Shown here piece after piece: positions 18,589-27,679 of a stretch of 64,000 nt of DNA. The number at the start of each line of letters is the position of its first letter. The stretch's first letter is position 1. Location of the stretch: contig JAIUOC010000007.1 of the NCBI GenBank assembly GCA_020161265.1, forward strand, positions 124,001 through 188,000, written 5' to 3'. Position numbers and translations under genes: made by a program. Origin of the DNA: Chloroflexota bacterium (lineage in GTDB: Bacteria; Chloroflexota; Chloroflexia; Chloroflexales; Herpetosiphonaceae). The notes under the pieces were generated by a model. That model did no database searches. It was not told the DNA's origin and was given only the letters and a program-made list of their open reading frames with translations.

Positions 18589-20513
18589 TAGCGGCCTCCG
18601 CCGAATAACCCACCATTGCCACTATCCGAGGCGGCAGTTGGCACAGCAATGATCGTATCGCCTTCGTTCAAGCCGCTCAGCACTTCAGTAAACGAGCCAT
18701 CACTAATACCAGTTACCACATCGACTTCACGCACGCCAGCACCATCGGGTACTTGCACCACCCGCCCGCTACCTTTGGGCAATAAGGCTGAATTTGGTAC
18801 GAGCAGTACATCACTTTTCTCGATCAGAATAATATTGGTATTGACGGTCATGCCAACTTTAACCATTGGATCGTTGCTAGGCACGCTAATTTTGACCCGA
18901 TAAATCACCACGCCGTTCGATACTTCGGCCACAGGCGAGATATAACTGACCGTACCCTCGGCACTCCAAGCATCAAGTGCATCAATTGTTAATTCAACTT
19001 TTTGATTCAACGTCACTAACGCCACATCAGTTTCGCTCAAATTCAGCTCTACATACAAACCACTACGATCAAGAATATGCATCACCACGCCGCTCGAAGG
19101 GCCACCAGGCACAATCGCAACTGAGGTGATCACGCCAGCAAATGGAGCACGCAAGGTTGCATTTTCATGTTGCAATTGCGCTTGTTTCAACGATTGCTCG
19201 CTTTGCGAAACGGCGGCTTCTTGAATCGCCAAATCAGTATCAGTTGGTGGTGCGGTCAGTTTATCAAGGTTGGCATTAGCTTGATCAACATTGGCTTGAG
19301 CTGCCGCGACATCAGCCGAAGTACCACCTTGGGTCAATTTGCGCAAATTGGCTTTGGCTTGGTCGAGGTTGGCTTGGGCTGCCGCGACATCATCAGCGGT
19401 TCCGCCTTGTTTGAGTTTATCAAGGTTAGCTTTGGCTTGGTCGAGCGAGGCCTCAGCTTGGGTAATTTCGAGCGCGGTCGCACCTTTGAGCACAGTTTGC
19501 AATTGCACCTCAGCATCACGCACTTTGGCCTCAGCATTGGCAATATCCAAGCCTTCTTGGGTTACGGCATTGTCATAGGCCAATTGAGCCGCGTCGAGCT
19601 TGGTTTGGGCATCTTGCTCATCGCGCACGGCATTGTTATAGCGATCAACATCGGTTTGATAACCAAAATCATCGGGCTTTTTCTTCCAATTACCATCAGC
19701 ATCGTGGGTTTCCCAATACACTTGGCTCAGGCTGGTTTGGGCGTTACGCACCGCATTGGCCGCAGTATCGCGATCAAGAGCGGCTTGATTTTTGGCCTTC
19801 GAAGCATCAGATTTCACTTGCTCTAAGCTTGATTTAGCTTGATCAAGCGTGGCTTGGGCGCTGGAAACCTTTTCAGGTTTGGGGCCAGCCCGCAGATCAT
19901 CAAGTTTGGCTTGGGCTGAACGAACTGAGGCTTCGGCATTGGCCAAATCAGCTGGCGTAGCGGTGCCATTTTTGGCTTTGCGCAATTGGGCTTCGGCGTT
20001 CGCAACACTGGCTTGAGCCGAAGCAATATCAGCGGCGGTAGCATTGCCAGTTACGGTCTTTTGCAAATTAGCCTTCGCATTATCAACGCTAGCTTGCGAA
20101 GCGGCCAAATCCTCTGGGCGAGCATTGCCCTCTTGGGTTTGGCGCAAACGAGCTTGGGCACTTTGCAAATTGGCTTCGGCAGAAAGCACACTTAATGCCA
20201 AATTACGATCATCAAGCTCAGCCAAAATCTGGCCTGCTACCACCTGTTGGCCTTCGCTGACCAAGACGGTACTGACAATTCCAGTCGTTTGAAAGGTAAG
20301 ATCAAGGCTTTGCTTGGGATTAATCGTTCCGCTGCCAAGCACCGACGAAACCAAACGACCACGCTGAATCGTCGTGGTGGTGCTGGCCGAAACGGTTGAA
20401 GGGTCATCGCCACCAAAAACAAACGGCATTAAAACCAGTGCTAATAAAACCGCGCCGCCAATAACAAACCATTTATAGCCACGTTTTTTGGGCTGTACTG
20501 AGCTTTCAGCCAT
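18588..20513 (-). CDS. HlyD/MacA-type membrane-fusion adaptor with expanded coiled-coil hairpin
   Basis: 641 residues from ATG 20513, chosen because AAGGAG lies 7 bases upstream; a longer frame to 20594 has no such site. One TM helix (about residues 12-32, WFVIGGAVLLALVLMPFVF), then a lipoyl/barrel-sandwich half, a very long Ala/Gln-rich helical hairpin (about 110-405) and the C-terminal barrel-sandwich and beta-barrel region. The hairpin contains repeated units such as DVAAAQANLDQAKANL, three or more times, so the protein is longer than usual MacA (near 400). It is the first gene of the exporter operon and lies divergent from a histidine kinase gene. Confidence 0.9.
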   Translation of the reverse strand: MAESSVQPKKRGYKWFVIGGAVLLALVLMPFVFGGDDPSTVSASTTTTIQRGRLVSSVLGSGTINPKQSLDLTFQTTGIVSTVLVSEGQQVVAGQILAELDDRNLALSVLSAEANLQSAQARLRQTQEGNARPEDLAASQASVDNAKANLQKTVTGNATAADIASAQASVANAEAQLRKAKNGTATPADLANAEASVRSAQAKLDDLRAGPKPEKVSSAQATLDQAKSSLEQVKSDASKAKNQAALDRDTAANAVRNAQTSLSQVYWETHDADGNWKKKPDDFGYQTDVDRYNNAVRDEQDAQTKLDAAQLAYDNAVTQEGLDIANAEAKVRDAEVQLQTVLKGATALEITQAEASLDQAKANLDKLKQGGTADDVAAAQANLDQAKANLRKLTQGGTSADVAAAQANVDQANANLDKLTAPPTDTDLAIQEAAVSQSEQSLKQAQLQHENATLRAPFAGVITSVAIVPGGPSSGVVMHILDRSGLYVELNLSETDVALVTLNQKVELTIDALDAWSAEGTVSYISPVAEVSNGVVIYRVKISVPSNDPMVKVGMTVNTNIILIEKSDVLLVPNSALLPKGSGRVVQVPDGAGVREVDVVTGISDGSFTEVLSGLNEGDTIIAVPTAASDSGNGGLFGGGR

Positions 20514-20698
20514 CGGAAATCTCCTTATACGACAATTTCTAGCTATACTGTAGTGAATTCCGGCGCGATCAGCATCGATCTTTATTTCGATCATTCATTC
20601 GCACGTTTTGGTGAAGCGGCGATCATCCATTTGGGTGATGCCGACAGCCCAAACTTGGTCAATAGTTAAGTATTGGCTTGTGATCAAAGGCGCTAGCG
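20514..20698. other. Divergent intergenic region between exporter operon and two-component system
   Basis: 185 bases between the adaptor start and the histidine kinase start. The adaptor ribosome-binding site AAGGAG is clear; no promoter with both boxes could be recognised. The arrangement makes it the likely target of the response regulator encoded at 22449. Confidence 0.35.
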
Positions 20699-22444
20699 AT
20701 GAGCAACAAACTCAAAATCGACCGCGAACAAACCCAATGGCGCAGCAGCACAATTTTGCGCTCGCTGCCGATTATGTTAATTCCGATTGCCGTGGCAATT
20801 ATTAGCTTGCTCTGGCTACGCATGCGGTTTCCCGCCGAGCAATTCAATCAACAACCGCAACGTGATGGCACACCAATTACCGCAATCGTGGTGATCATTA
20901 TGTTTGTATCGGCTCTGATCATCTTTGTGCGTTTAGGCCGACCAACCATTTCAGCCTTTGCCTTAGTGGGCTTTTGGACGCTGATCACCACCAGTTTGGC
21001 GGTACGCAGCGGGATCACCAGCTTTTTTCCAGCACTGTTGGTCTTGCCAATTTGCGCCGCAGGTTTGTTAATTGATCGGAGTGCCAGCATTGGTTTGGCG
21101 GTCTTAGCCAGTTTGTTGGTAATCAGCCTCGCTTGGGCCAAACTTCAGGGCTACGATTTAGCACGCCAAGCGCCGCCCTCGGTATTCACTCGCTATCCTT
21201 GGCTGGTTTCAACCGTCTTTTGGATTACGCTCTTTTGGATGGTCGCAAGCATGACTTGGCTCTTAGCGGGGAATTTACAACGAGCCTTGCAGCAAAGTCG
21301 TGCTCATGCCCAAGATTTGGAGCAGTTGCGCAGCCAATTGGAGCAGCGGGTGCAAGCCCAAACTGCCGAGCTTGCCCAACGTACCCATCGCGCAGAAGCA
21401 TTGTATAACATCAGTAGTGCCCTAGCCCTACCAGCAGATATTACCCAAATATTACCGTTGATTGCCGAGCAAGCCCATCAATTGCTGCATGTCGATTACT
21501 CGTGGATTATGCTCAATCAACACTGTCTGGCGGCCTATCCTGAAGCGGCTGCTGACGAGCCAAACTTGCAATTTGAGCCAGCCTCAACTACAACAGTTAT
21601 GTCTATATCCAGCAAATTTGGTGAGCATACCGCCTTGGTGCTGCCATTTCAACTTGAAAACGATCAAGTGCAATTAATTTTAGCTGGTACAGCAATCACC
21701 CAAGCCAACCCCGATGATCGTGCCCTCGCCGAGGGTTTGCGCGATCAAGCAGTGTTGGCCTTGAACAACCAACGTTTATTAGCCCAAGTGCGTGATAAAG
21801 CCATGCTCGAAGAACGCACCCGTTTAGCCCGCGATATTCACGATACTCTCGCCCAAGGCTTAACTGGCATTGTGATTCAGCTTGGGGCAACCCAACGGGC
21901 TTTAGTTTATAGCCCCAGCGAGAGTAGCACCCACCTGGCCTTAGCCAGTCGCATGGCCCGCGAAGCTTTGGCCGAAGCTCGCGCCTCGGTTTGGAATTTA
22001 CGTGCACCGTTGCTGGATGCCAATAGCTTAACCAAGGCCATTCAGGAACTCGCGGCCCATCCCATGCGCCCTGATTTACAGGTTGATGTGCAGATTCATG
22101 GCCAAGCCCTGCGACTTGATTTGCACGACGAAACTGCGCTGTTGCGGATTACTCAAGAAGCCTTGGCAAATGTGGTCAAACATTCCAAAGCTGAACATGT
22201 CAGCATTCAATTGATCTATGGGAATAGCAGCGTGGAGTTATTAATTCACGACAATGGCACAGGCTTCGATCAGGCAATTTTAACCGACCAAATGCAGATG
22301 ACCAACCATTTTGGTTTGATTGGCATGCGCGAACGAGTCGCCCAAATCGGTGGTAGCCTACAATTGAGCAATCAGCATGGCGCATTGGTTCATGTGCAAA
22401 TTCCCTACAATCCACCCCAAACCGCCTTGGTTGAAATGGAGTAA
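20699..22444 (+). CDS. NarL-type (HisKA_3) membrane sensor histidine kinase
   Basis: 581 residues from ATG 20699. Five or six TM helices occupy about residues 20-195, then a coiled coil (RSQLEQRVQAQTAELAQR), a GAF-like sensor region (about 235-355) and the HisKA_3 dimerisation domain with the phospho-acceptor in ARDIHDTLAQGLTG (His381). The HATPase N box is ITQEALANVVKHSKA and the G boxes are DNGTGFD and GLIGMRERV. The cognate response regulator follows 4 bases downstream. The pair is divergent from a MacB-like exporter, a classic layout for a sensor controlling its exporter. Confidence 0.93.
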   Translation: MSNKLKIDREQTQWRSSTILRSLPIMLIPIAVAIISLLWLRMRFPAEQFNQQPQRDGTPITAIVVIIMFVSALIIFVRLGRPTISAFALVGFWTLITTSLAVRSGITSFFPALLVLPICAAGLLIDRSASIGLAVLASLLVISLAWAKLQGYDLARQAPPSVFTRYPWLVSTVFWITLFWMVASMTWLLAGNLQRALQQSRAHAQDLEQLRSQLEQRVQAQTAELAQRTHRAEALYNISSALALPADITQILPLIAEQAHQLLHVDYSWIMLNQHCLAAYPEAAADEPNLQFEPASTTTVMSISSKFGEHTALVLPFQLENDQVQLILAGTAITQANPDDRALAEGLRDQAVLALNNQRLLAQVRDKAMLEERTRLARDIHDTLAQGLTGIVIQLGATQRALVYSPSESSTHLALASRMAREALAEARASVWNLRAPLLDANSLTKAIQELAAHPMRPDLQVDVQIHGQALRLDLHDETALLRITQEALANVVKHSKAEHVSIQLIYGNSSVELLIHDNGTGFDQAILTDQMQMTNHFGLIGMRERVAQIGGSLQLSNQHGALVHVQIPYNPPQTALVEME

Positions 22445-22448
22445 CTCT

Positions 22449-23072
22449 ATGATTCGTGTTTTAGTTGTTGATGATCATCCAGTTGTGCGCCACGGCTTGA
22501 TGGCGATGCTCGGCTGGGAACAGGATTTCGAGCCAGTTGGCGATGCTGCTGACGGTCAACAAGCAGTTAACTTGATCGAGCAACAACAACCTGATGTGGT
22601 GTTACTCGATTTGCGTTTGCCGCAACTGAGTGGCATCGAAGTGATGCGCCACACGCGGTCTAGCGCCCCCAATACCCGTTTTTTGGTGCTCACAACCTAT
22701 GATACCGACGAGTATATTGGGCCAGCCTTGAACGCTGGGGCCGCCGGATATTTGCTCAAAGATGCGAGTCCTGAGGAAGTTTTTCGGGCGATTCGTTCAA
22801 TTTATGAGGGTGGTGCAGCCCTGCAATCGGGTATTGCGGCGCGAGTGCTCAAACGACTGGCCACCGAGCCAGCTGAAGATGAGCTTTCGCAGCGTGAACT
22901 TGATGTGTTGCAATTACTGGTACGGGGCGAAAGCAACAAAGCCATTGCCCTCAATCTCAACATCTCCGAAAATACAATCAAATCGCATGTTAGCCACATT
23001 TTCAGCAAGCTCGATGTGCGCAGCAGGGCTGAGGCTGTAGCAGTGGCCCTGCAACGCGGCTTAGTTAAATAA
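22449..23072 (+). CDS. NarL/LuxR-family response regulator
   Basis: 207 residues from ATG 22449, just after the kinase stop at 22444; a longer frame would overlap the kinase. Receiver domain residues 1-120 with acidic pair DD near the start (VVDDHP), phospho-acceptor Asp54 (VVLLDLRLP), Thr in LVLTTYD and Lys in YLLKDAS. C-terminal LuxR helix-turn-helix (about 143-205): LSQRELDVLQLLVRGESNKA then NISENTIKSHVSHIFSKL. DNA-binding output of the kinase at 20699; likely targets are the divergent exporter operon and itself. Confidence 0.95.
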   Translation: MIRVLVVDDHPVVRHGLMAMLGWEQDFEPVGDAADGQQAVNLIEQQQPDVVLLDLRLPQLSGIEVMRHTRSSAPNTRFLVLTTYDTDEYIGPALNAGAAGYLLKDASPEEVFRAIRSIYEGGAALQSGIAARVLKRLATEPAEDELSQRELDVLQLLVRGESNKAIALNLNISENTIKSHVSHIFSKLDVRSRAEAVAVALQRGLVK

Positions 23073-23086
23073 GCACGTCAAATAAA

Positions 23087-23118
23087 GAGAGGCAGGTGAT
23101 TGCAATCACCTGCCTCTC
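23087..23118. terminator. Terminator hairpin, perfect 32-base palindrome
   Basis: 16-base perfect arms meet at 23102/23103 (GAGAGGCAGGTGATTG and complement). On the minus strand it is followed by TTTATTTG, so it serves the gene ending at 23144 and probably also the convergent response-regulator gene. Confidence 0.75.
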
Positions 23119-23143
23119 CAGCGAACGAAAAGCCAACAAAAGC

Positions 23144-24001
23144 TTATTCAGGCGCTTGTGGTGAATCCAATTGATTCAAAAAGCGGTCGGTATAGGTTGT
23201 TTCGTTGGGGTCAAAATGCTTAGCCGCACGGGAAAAATAGGGTGTGGTCACACGTCGCGCAAACTCGAGCAAGCCCTCTTTTTGAATCGAAGTCAAGGCT
23301 TCGCGGTAATATTCAAAAATATGAGTATTGCCCAAACTCCAGCCCGCTTGCAACGCACCAGTTGCCACTACTGCCGAAACATCCAATAACGATTGGCCTT
23401 CAGTGCGAGCGGTCTCGCGTAATTGGTCAAAGGTATCGGCCAAGGCAGTTGGTTCGGGCAAATTACTCGCATTGGCCTTGATCGTTTCCCATGAAGTGCG
23501 TAAGGCTGAAACATCGAGCGGCGGCAGATCAACCGCATCGGCAGCAATGCCTGAGGTGCCTTCCAAGCTTTCGAGCAAGGCATCAACCGAATTGATATTG
23601 GCTTCAGCTGGCAATAATTGGCGTTGCTGCAACTCGCTCACCAAAGCTGCTAAATAGGTGCGCGTGCCGCTCGTTACATCTGAGGCGGCAGCTAAAAGCC
23701 ATAACGGCGACCAGCCAAGGCTCAAAAAGCCGACCAATTCAACCGCGTTGCCAGCTACTTTGCGCTTGGTCAGTTCTTCGATGCTCATTTTTTGGTCAGC
23801 GTAAACATTTGGCACATCGCCAATCAACTCAATTGTGATCCGCAGCAAGCGATCGAAGGTCACTTGATAGAGTCGCGTATTGCGCAAACTCTTGGGAACG
23901 ATCACATTGCTAGCCTCGTTGACCAAGCCGCCAACCAAGGCAGCGCCCGCTCGTAGCGTGCGTTCTGGCAACGAAATAACATAATTTAAGGGTTTTTCCA
24001 T
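23144..24001 (-). CDS. Uncharacterised protein
   Basis: 285 residues from ATG 24001, chosen because AAAGGAG stands 6 bases upstream; the frame stays open further up only through repeat DNA. I do not recognise the family. It appears largely alpha-helical, with hydrophobic stretches around residues 88-110 (LVGFLSLGWSPLWLLAAASD) and 200-215, but no signal peptide and no clear long TM helices. The N-terminus (LPERTLRAGAALVGGLVNEASNVIVPKSLRNTRLY) is amphipathic, suggesting peripheral membrane contact. It stands alone, between a repeat cluster downstream of the ebo genes and a terminator. Confidence 0.7.
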   Translation of the reverse strand: MEKPLNYVISLPERTLRAGAALVGGLVNEASNVIVPKSLRNTRLYQVTFDRLLRITIELIGDVPNVYADQKMSIEELTKRKVAGNAVELVGFLSLGWSPLWLLAAASDVTSGTRTYLAALVSELQQRQLLPAEANINSVDALLESLEGTSGIAADAVDLPPLDVSALRTSWETIKANASNLPEPTALADTFDQLRETARTEGQSLLDVSAVVATGALQAGWSLGNTHIFEYYREALTSIQKEGLLEFARRVTTPYFSRAAKHFDPNETTYTDRFLNQLDSPQAPE

Positions 24002-24081
24002 CGACATCTCCTTTGACAGCGCCTGATCTAGGCTGGTGCTAGGACGATTGTTGTCCGAAGTTTGTTTTAGCCGCGCTAATT

Positions 24082-24240
24082 TGATCCACGAAGATTTATT
24101 TTTAGCCACGAATTGCACGAATTCCACGAAATATGCTTTTATTGCCTAATTCCATCGCCTGACCCCTGATCCCTCTTCCCAATTTTATCTTCTACCTTTT
24201 GATTTTCTTGATGTTCTATGTTCGATGCTCTATGTTCTCT
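24082..24240. repeat. CACGAA / TTCTATG repeat module (locus B)
   Basis: TGATCCACGAAG (24082), then AGCCACGAATTGCACGAATTCCACGAA in pieces (24104-24130), a CCTGACCCCTGATCCCT stretch (from about 24158) and four degenerate heptamers of the TTCTATG/CTCTATG type (24212-24240). The same order of modules is found at 60941-61280. It fills the 247-base gap between the unknown gene and eboF. Confidence 0.65.
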
Positions 24241-24248
24241 CCCATGCA

Positions 24249-25625
24249 TCATCCTTCGATCAAGTGTCGCCACAAAATCTGATAGACATCGGTTGCATGC
24301 AAGGCCGCCTCAGGCAACAGGCTTGGTTGGTTGGTCAGCAATAGCGGCGCATGCGCCGGATCGCTGCTGATAATGCCATGCGAGCCACGCACTACCTGCG
24401 GATCAAGCCCAATCACATCCATCACATAACGGAATCCAAGCTTTTTCTTGGCCAACGTCAGGCCAATTTTGGCCATCGGCAAGCGCAAATGCGGGTCAAC
24501 AAAGAGTTCAGCTGGGTCATAGCCAGGCTTGCGGTGAATATCGACCGCCCGCGCAAAATCCGGCGCACGCTGATCATCGAGCCAGTAATAGTAGCTAAAC
24601 CATGCATCGGCCTCGGCAATCGCCACCAACTCGCCCGAACGCTCATGATCTAAACCATACTCGCGTTTGCCCTCGGCATCAAGCACTTTGGCAATCCCAG
24701 GCGTAGCCTCAAGCAAGGCTTTGAGCCGCTCCAAATAGCTTAAATCGTTGATATACACATGAGCAATTTGATGATCGGCCACCGCAAAGGCTTTGCTTAC
24801 ACCTGCATCCAGTAATTCGCGGCCCAGCTCCCCGCGCACTGCAATCAAGCCTGCTGCCCGCAACAATCGATTAATTGCGACAGGTCGATTAACGCTGGTA
24901 ATGCCATATTCCGATAAAATCACGATCCGCGCATTACGTTGCTCATAAAAATCCAGCAAATCACCAACGACTTGATCGATTTCAGCCAATTGACTGGTGC
25001 AACGCTTAATATCTGCACCATATTGCTGAAAACAATAATCTAAGTGCGGTAGATAAATTAAACTCAACGTTGGATTATAGCGTTGCTCAACGGCTTTGGC
25101 TGAGTTGGCAATCCAGCGTGATGAGGCAATTGAAGAATTTGGCCCCCAAAAATTAAATAAAGGAAACTGGCCCAAATCACGTTGCAAATCATCGCGTAAT
25201 TCGGCTGGCTGACTATAAATATCAGGTAATTTACGGCCATCGGCGGGGTACATCGGGCGTGGTGTAACCGCAACATCAACCGATGAATACATGTTGTACC
25301 ACCAGAACAAATTAGCACAAGTAAAACTAGGATCAAGCGCTTTGGCCGCTTCCCAAATTTTTGGTGCTTGGACTAATTTATTCGATTGCCGCCAAAATTT
25401 AATTTCACATTCATCACGAAAATACCAGCCATTGCCAACAATTCCATGCTCGCTAGGCATTTTGCCCGTAAGATAGGTTGCTTGCATGCTACAGGTTACT
25501 GCTGGAATGATCGGTTTGATCGAAGCTTGAGCCGTTTTTTGTTGCCATGCGTGTAAACGTGGCGTGTATTGGCCAATCAAGGCTGGAGTCAGCCCAACCA
25601 CATTAATCACAACGGTTTTATGCAT
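24249..25625 (-). CDS. eboF: EboF-like alkaline-phosphatase-superfamily / nucleotide pyrophosphatase-like protein
   Basis: 458 residues from ATG 25625, one base downstream of the prenyltransferase stop. The fold is type I phosphodiesterase/nucleotide pyrophosphatase: VVINVVGLTPALIG at the start, PAVTCSMQATYLTG with the candidate nucleophile Thr, PSEHGIVGNGW, and RGSHGIISSD near residue 415. Several metal ligands of active family members look replaced: the first Asp (DG) is VVG, the SDHG motif reads SEYG, and the DxxGHxyG motif reads DYCFQQYG. Last gene of the ebo cluster. In Nostoc the cluster is required for export of a scytonemin precursor; what this protein does there is not settled. Confidence 0.85.
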   Translation of the reverse strand: MHKTVVINVVGLTPALIGQYTPRLHAWQQKTAQASIKPIIPAVTCSMQATYLTGKMPSEHGIVGNGWYFRDECEIKFWRQSNKLVQAPKIWEAAKALDPSFTCANLFWWYNMYSSVDVAVTPRPMYPADGRKLPDIYSQPAELRDDLQRDLGQFPLFNFWGPNSSIASSRWIANSAKAVEQRYNPTLSLIYLPHLDYCFQQYGADIKRCTSQLAEIDQVVGDLLDFYEQRNARIVILSEYGITSVNRPVAINRLLRAAGLIAVRGELGRELLDAGVSKAFAVADHQIAHVYINDLSYLERLKALLEATPGIAKVLDAEGKREYGLDHERSGELVAIAEADAWFSYYYWLDDQRAPDFARAVDIHRKPGYDPAELFVDPHLRLPMAKIGLTLAKKKLGFRYVMDVIGLDPQVVRGSHGIISSDPAHAPLLLTNQPSLLPEAALHATDVYQILWRHLIEG

Positions 25626-25626
25626 C

Positions 25627-26481
25627 TTAAGTTCCTTGAATCGAGCGCTGCGCCAAACGGGTCAGCCCAAAGGCGGCGATGGCAAATGCACATGCCCACA
25701 AATTGCCTGCCACAATGCACACCAAGGCATCAAACAAGCTAATGCCCGCAATCAGACGGCCAATCGCTGGGCCAATTTGGCGCTGGCGATAGACCAAACC
25801 CATACTGTGCAATGACCAACTTAGCAAGGCTACGCTCACCAGAATTGGGCTAAAATCGGGGGTAATCAGGGCATAGCCAATTGGCAACAGCACACAAATC
25901 GCTGGCCAAAGCGCCTTCAATTGCGGACGTAACTCCGATTTGGCAATAAAGGTAAAGCCCATCACATAGCTAAACAACAAGCCAACCGCCAGCCAAACCT
26001 GCCACGAAAACGCTGCATCCAAGGCGGCAATTGTACTGAGATAGACTAAAATTCGCGTGCCAGCCATCAAAATTGGGCTGATTGGGTTGGTTTTGTGCCA
26101 CAGATCGTAGAGCACGATCAGCCCAACCAAGCCACCCGCCCACAGCAGGCCTTGCCAACTAACTAAGGCCACACAAGCCAAGCCAATGCCGAATAAGCCG
26201 ATTGTCAACAATAACGCAGCGTTGCGGCTCACCCGTCCGCTTGGCAAGGGTCGTTCTGGGCGTTCGCGCTGGTCAATCGCATAATCGCACCAATCGTTAA
26301 AAACCATGCCAGCGCTATAAAACAAACTGAAGGCCAAGGCCAACAGCCACACTCGCCAATCGCCAAGGCTCACGCCCGCCAAAGCCACGCCCGCAAGCGT
26401 ATTGCTGATCACGGTCGGATTATTGGAGATGCGCATCAGTTCGAGATAGGCCAACCAGCCAGATTTAGCGTTTGAGTTCAT
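25627..26481 (-). CDS. eboC: EboC-like UbiA-family prenyltransferase homologue
   Basis: 284 residues from ATG 26481, overlapping the end of eboE by 17 bases; an ATG at 26496 is possible but its ribosome-binding site is too close. Eight or nine TM helices. The first Asp motif of UbiA enzymes is clear (NDWCDYAID, about residues 62-70, followed by RPERPLPSGRVS). The second Asp-rich motif expected around residues 175-190 is not evident; that loop reads FTFIAKSELRP. Membrane component of the ebo cluster; it may handle an isoprenoid carrier or act in transport rather than as a normal prenyltransferase. Confidence 0.88.
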   Translation of the reverse strand: MNSNAKSGWLAYLELMRISNNPTVISNTLAGVALAGVSLGDWRVWLLALAFSLFYSAGMVFNDWCDYAIDQRERPERPLPSGRVSRNAALLLTIGLFGIGLACVALVSWQGLLWAGGLVGLIVLYDLWHKTNPISPILMAGTRILVYLSTIAALDAAFSWQVWLAVGLLFSYVMGFTFIAKSELRPQLKALWPAICVLLPIGYALITPDFSPILVSVALLSWSLHSMGLVYRQRQIGPAIGRLIAGISLFDALVCIVAGNLWACAFAIAAFGLTRLAQRSIQGT

Positions 26482-27667
26482 GCAACACCCACGCATACTC
26501 CCGCGCGATCGATTCCGTCAGATCGAGCTTTAATTGGCTTGGTAGCACATCCCAAGTGTAGGTTTCAATCTCCAAATGCTGGCTGTAGGGCTGCTCGTTC
26601 AAGGCTTGCAAACTTTCGAGCAAGGCTGGTTGGGTGGCGTTGAGCAGGCCAAAACTGGCAGTAAAAATCGGCACATGAAAATGAATCCGCCATTCGCAAG
26701 CCGCAGGATCATCGATCTTTTCCAAGGCTTGAGGCAAATCGCGATATTGCAGCAACGAGCCATCGTGGTTGCGCTGAATCACTTGGTGCAAATAAATTGC
26801 TTCGCTAAATGGTGCTAATGCGGCTGCCACGGCTTGGCGATTAGCACCAAGCAGCACTTGCAAAGCCGAGCTGAGTTGCACTTTGGCGATGCTAATGCCT
26901 GCTGTTTGATAAGCGGCGATCACTTGGCGCGGCGCTTCGTAGGCCACGGCGCAATGACAGGTATCCAAACAGGCTCCGACATGACGACGAAGCGCATTTT
27001 GGGCTTCGCGTAACGAGCAATTGAGTTGAGTTGCTAATTCAACAGCACCAACATCCAACAATTGCTCAACATAGCCGATTAATTCACTGCTGGTTTCGAG
27101 CAAACCATCTGGCTCTGGCTCAAAGGCTAATTGAATCACAATTCCACGTTGGCGCTCAAGCTGGACCAACGCAGCAACCACCTCTAAGACATGGTGATTC
27201 AGCAATTCCCACGGCACAGCGGCCAAATCGGCAAACCATGGCTTATAGCTCAAAGGGCTGGTCGAGATTGAGCCAACCATGCCGTTGGGCAATAGTGCCG
27301 CCAAAATCTCGATCAGGCGCAAGGTATAGGCCACGCGTTCAGGCTCACGCCAATCGGGAGCATGCACCTGATCCTTGACTGGTTGTTGGTGGAAGGGATG
27401 ATAGGGAAAGCCATTCAAGGTAAATACATATAGATTATGTTCAGTTAACCATGCTTGAAAATCAGCAAGCACGCTTGGATCCAGCAATTCGTGGCTTTCT
27501 TGCCCCGAAAGCCGCAGGCCAATTCCAAAGGCTTGGTTGGGAGCGAGGCGCTGCTTGAGATCGAGCACATGCTGTTGCAAACCAGCCAAAACTGCTGGCC
27601 AGCCGTTGGCTGGATGAATATTGGTGCAATAGGTTAAATCGAGTTGGGGCGCTTGATTAAGCTGCAT
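26465..27667 (-). CDS. eboE: EboE-like TIM-barrel (sugar isomerase / AP-endonuclease 2 fold) protein
   Basis: 400 residues from ATG 27667, 12 bases after the eboB stop. TIM-barrel of the xylose-isomerase-like type: LTYCTNIHPANGWPAVLAGL at the start, GIGLRLSG, FTLNGFPYHPFH, then VIQLAFEPEPDGLLET and ACLDTCHCAVAYE, and IHFHVPIF near the C-terminus, all at usual metal-site positions of the fold. These phrases match the EboE metabolite-traffic family. Cytosolic; the substrate is unknown. Fourth recognisable gene in the eboD-B-E-C-F series. Confidence 0.9.
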   Translation of the reverse strand: MQLNQAPQLDLTYCTNIHPANGWPAVLAGLQQHVLDLKQRLAPNQAFGIGLRLSGQESHELLDPSVLADFQAWLTEHNLYVFTLNGFPYHPFHQQPVKDQVHAPDWREPERVAYTLRLIEILAALLPNGMVGSISTSPLSYKPWFADLAAVPWELLNHHVLEVVAALVQLERQRGIVIQLAFEPEPDGLLETSSELIGYVEQLLDVGAVELATQLNCSLREAQNALRRHVGACLDTCHCAVAYEAPRQVIAAYQTAGISIAKVQLSSALQVLLGANRQAVAAALAPFSEAIYLHQVIQRNHDGSLLQYRDLPQALEKIDDPAACEWRIHFHVPIFTASFGLLNATQPALLESLQALNEQPYSQHLEIETYTWDVLPSQLKLDLTESIAREYAWVLHELKR

Positions 27668-27679
27668 AGGCTTCCATTT

